Positions 5,239 through 5,808 of a stretch of DNA of 5,808 nucleotides are shown in pieces. This DNA is from Thermoplasmata archaeon (GTDB lineage Archaea > Thermoplasmatota > Thermoplasmata > SG8-5 > JAGLSY01). Below the pieces are notes generated by a model, which was given only the letters and a program-made list of their open reading frames with translations, was not told the origin of the DNA and did not search any database. Location of the stretch: assembly GCA_023135545.1 (NCBI GenBank), contig JAGLSY010000191.1, forward strand, positions 1-5,808, written 5' to 3'. Position 1 is the stretch's first letter, and each line of letters starts with the position of its first letter. The position numbers and the translations under genes are program-made.

Positions 5239-5808
5239 CTAATGCCTGGCTCGTAATCTTTCCACCCCCTTCAATGCTTTTGCCAGCGGTTCGGACGGGT
5301 CCCAGTTAACCACCCTGGCATATCTATAAAGTTCGGATATAAGATTTTGCCTTTCCAGCCTCTTCAGACCGATGGCCAGTTCCAGTTCGGGCGAGTCCTC
5401 TATTATGCCCTTTTCCACGAGAATAGGCGACGGCGAAACCACCACCACATCGTAGCCCCTGGCGCAGAGGTCGGCGATGCTCAGAACTATCTTGTCATCG
5501 ACAAGCGGGGTGATAACTATTATCTGGCTCTCCAGCGGAAAATACTTGGTCACCATCCATCTCGCATCATCGAAGGGCATGCTGCCGCCCGGCTGGACGT
5601 CCATGAGCTTTTCCGAAATCCTGTAATACTGGCGCTTGCCAAAGGCCGGGTAAACCTCGTCGATTATGTCCCTGAGAACTATCAACCCGACACGATTCTT
5701 GTCCATGAGAATATGACTGGCTATGGTGGACGCGGCCCTGACACCGTGTTCTACTGTATTATCTTCGATGTTTCCGACATTGGTTTCGGTCCTGGCATCC
5801 AGCATTAT
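5239..5808 (-). CDS. DUF58 family (von Willebrand A-like) protein, C-terminal part
   Basis: The frame runs off the right edge (the codon at 5806-5808 is Ile), so the ATG at 5803-5805 is internal and the N-terminal half is missing. Numbering from that Met, the fragment begins at the first strand of the vWA-like fold (MLDARTET). It continues with HILMDKNRVGLIVL (31-44), matching the family's 'GDRVGLV' strand; QYYRISEKLMDVQPGG (59-74); the strand SQIIVITPL with ADLCARGYDVVVVSP (93-125); and the C-terminal block ARVVNWDPSEPLAKAL (163-178) typical of archaeal DUF58 proteins. DUF58 proteins usually sit beside a MoxR AAA+ ATPase and membrane proteins, and are thought to act with them as a chaperone-like system; the biochemical role is not established. 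The metal-site motif D-x-S-x-S is not kept (D3, R5, E7). The next gene follows on the same strand, so the two are probably co-transcribed. Confidence 0.85.
   Translation of the reverse strand: MMLDARTETNVGNIEDNTVEHGVRAASTIASHILMDKNRVGLIVLRDIIDEVYPAFGKRQYYRISEKLMDVQPGGSMPFDDARWMVTKYFPLESQIIVITPLVDDKIVLSIADLCARGYDVVVVSPSPILVEKGIIEDSPELELAIGLKRLERQNLISELYRYARVVNWDPSEPLAKALKGVERLRARH

Overview
The window looks archaeal, most probably from a Thermoplasmata-type or related euryarchaeal lineage. The pointers are a NosD-like Asn-rich beta-helix surface protein with the GNYWSDY / GPNQD / GD.PY / QDNYPLM signature series, an AT-rich TATA-like element close upstream of a gene with a short leader, a T-rich tract after a tRNA gene that has no encoded CCA, and a DUF58 protein followed by a membrane protein. 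The lineage is inferred from protein style and promoter layout; no ribosomal RNA or marker gene is present.

Left part (1-3474, + strand): one very large reading frame that is already open at base 1 and encodes the C-terminal 1157 residues of an extracellular or cell-surface protein. Its backbone is a NosD-type right-handed beta-helix. Three segments interrupt it at positions where the NosD pattern stops and then resumes: a C39-like papain-fold peptidase domain, a complete cyclophilin-type peptidyl-prolyl isomerase, and a small beta-rich module. The chain ends in two related 'GWNL' beta repeats. This nested 'domains grafted onto a beta-helix' architecture is the most unusual thing in the window.

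Middle (3475-3668): a tRNA-Arg(TCT) gene on the + strand, with a perfect 8-bp inverted repeat ending exactly at its first base and a T-rich tract after it. It converges with the next gene.

Right part (3669-5808, - strand): reading in the direction of transcription, the 3' end of a DUF58 (von Willebrand A-like) gene, a six-segment membrane protein whose start is unclear, a 107-115 bp gap, and a ZupT-like ZIP divalent-metal transporter. DUF58 and the membrane protein are very probably one operon, of the kind usually headed by a MoxR AAA+ ATPase, which would lie beyond the right edge. The ZIP gene appears to have its own TATA box, preceded by two palindromes two helical turns apart that could be operators of a metal sensor. 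The surface protein, the tRNA and the minus-strand genes show no obvious functional link.
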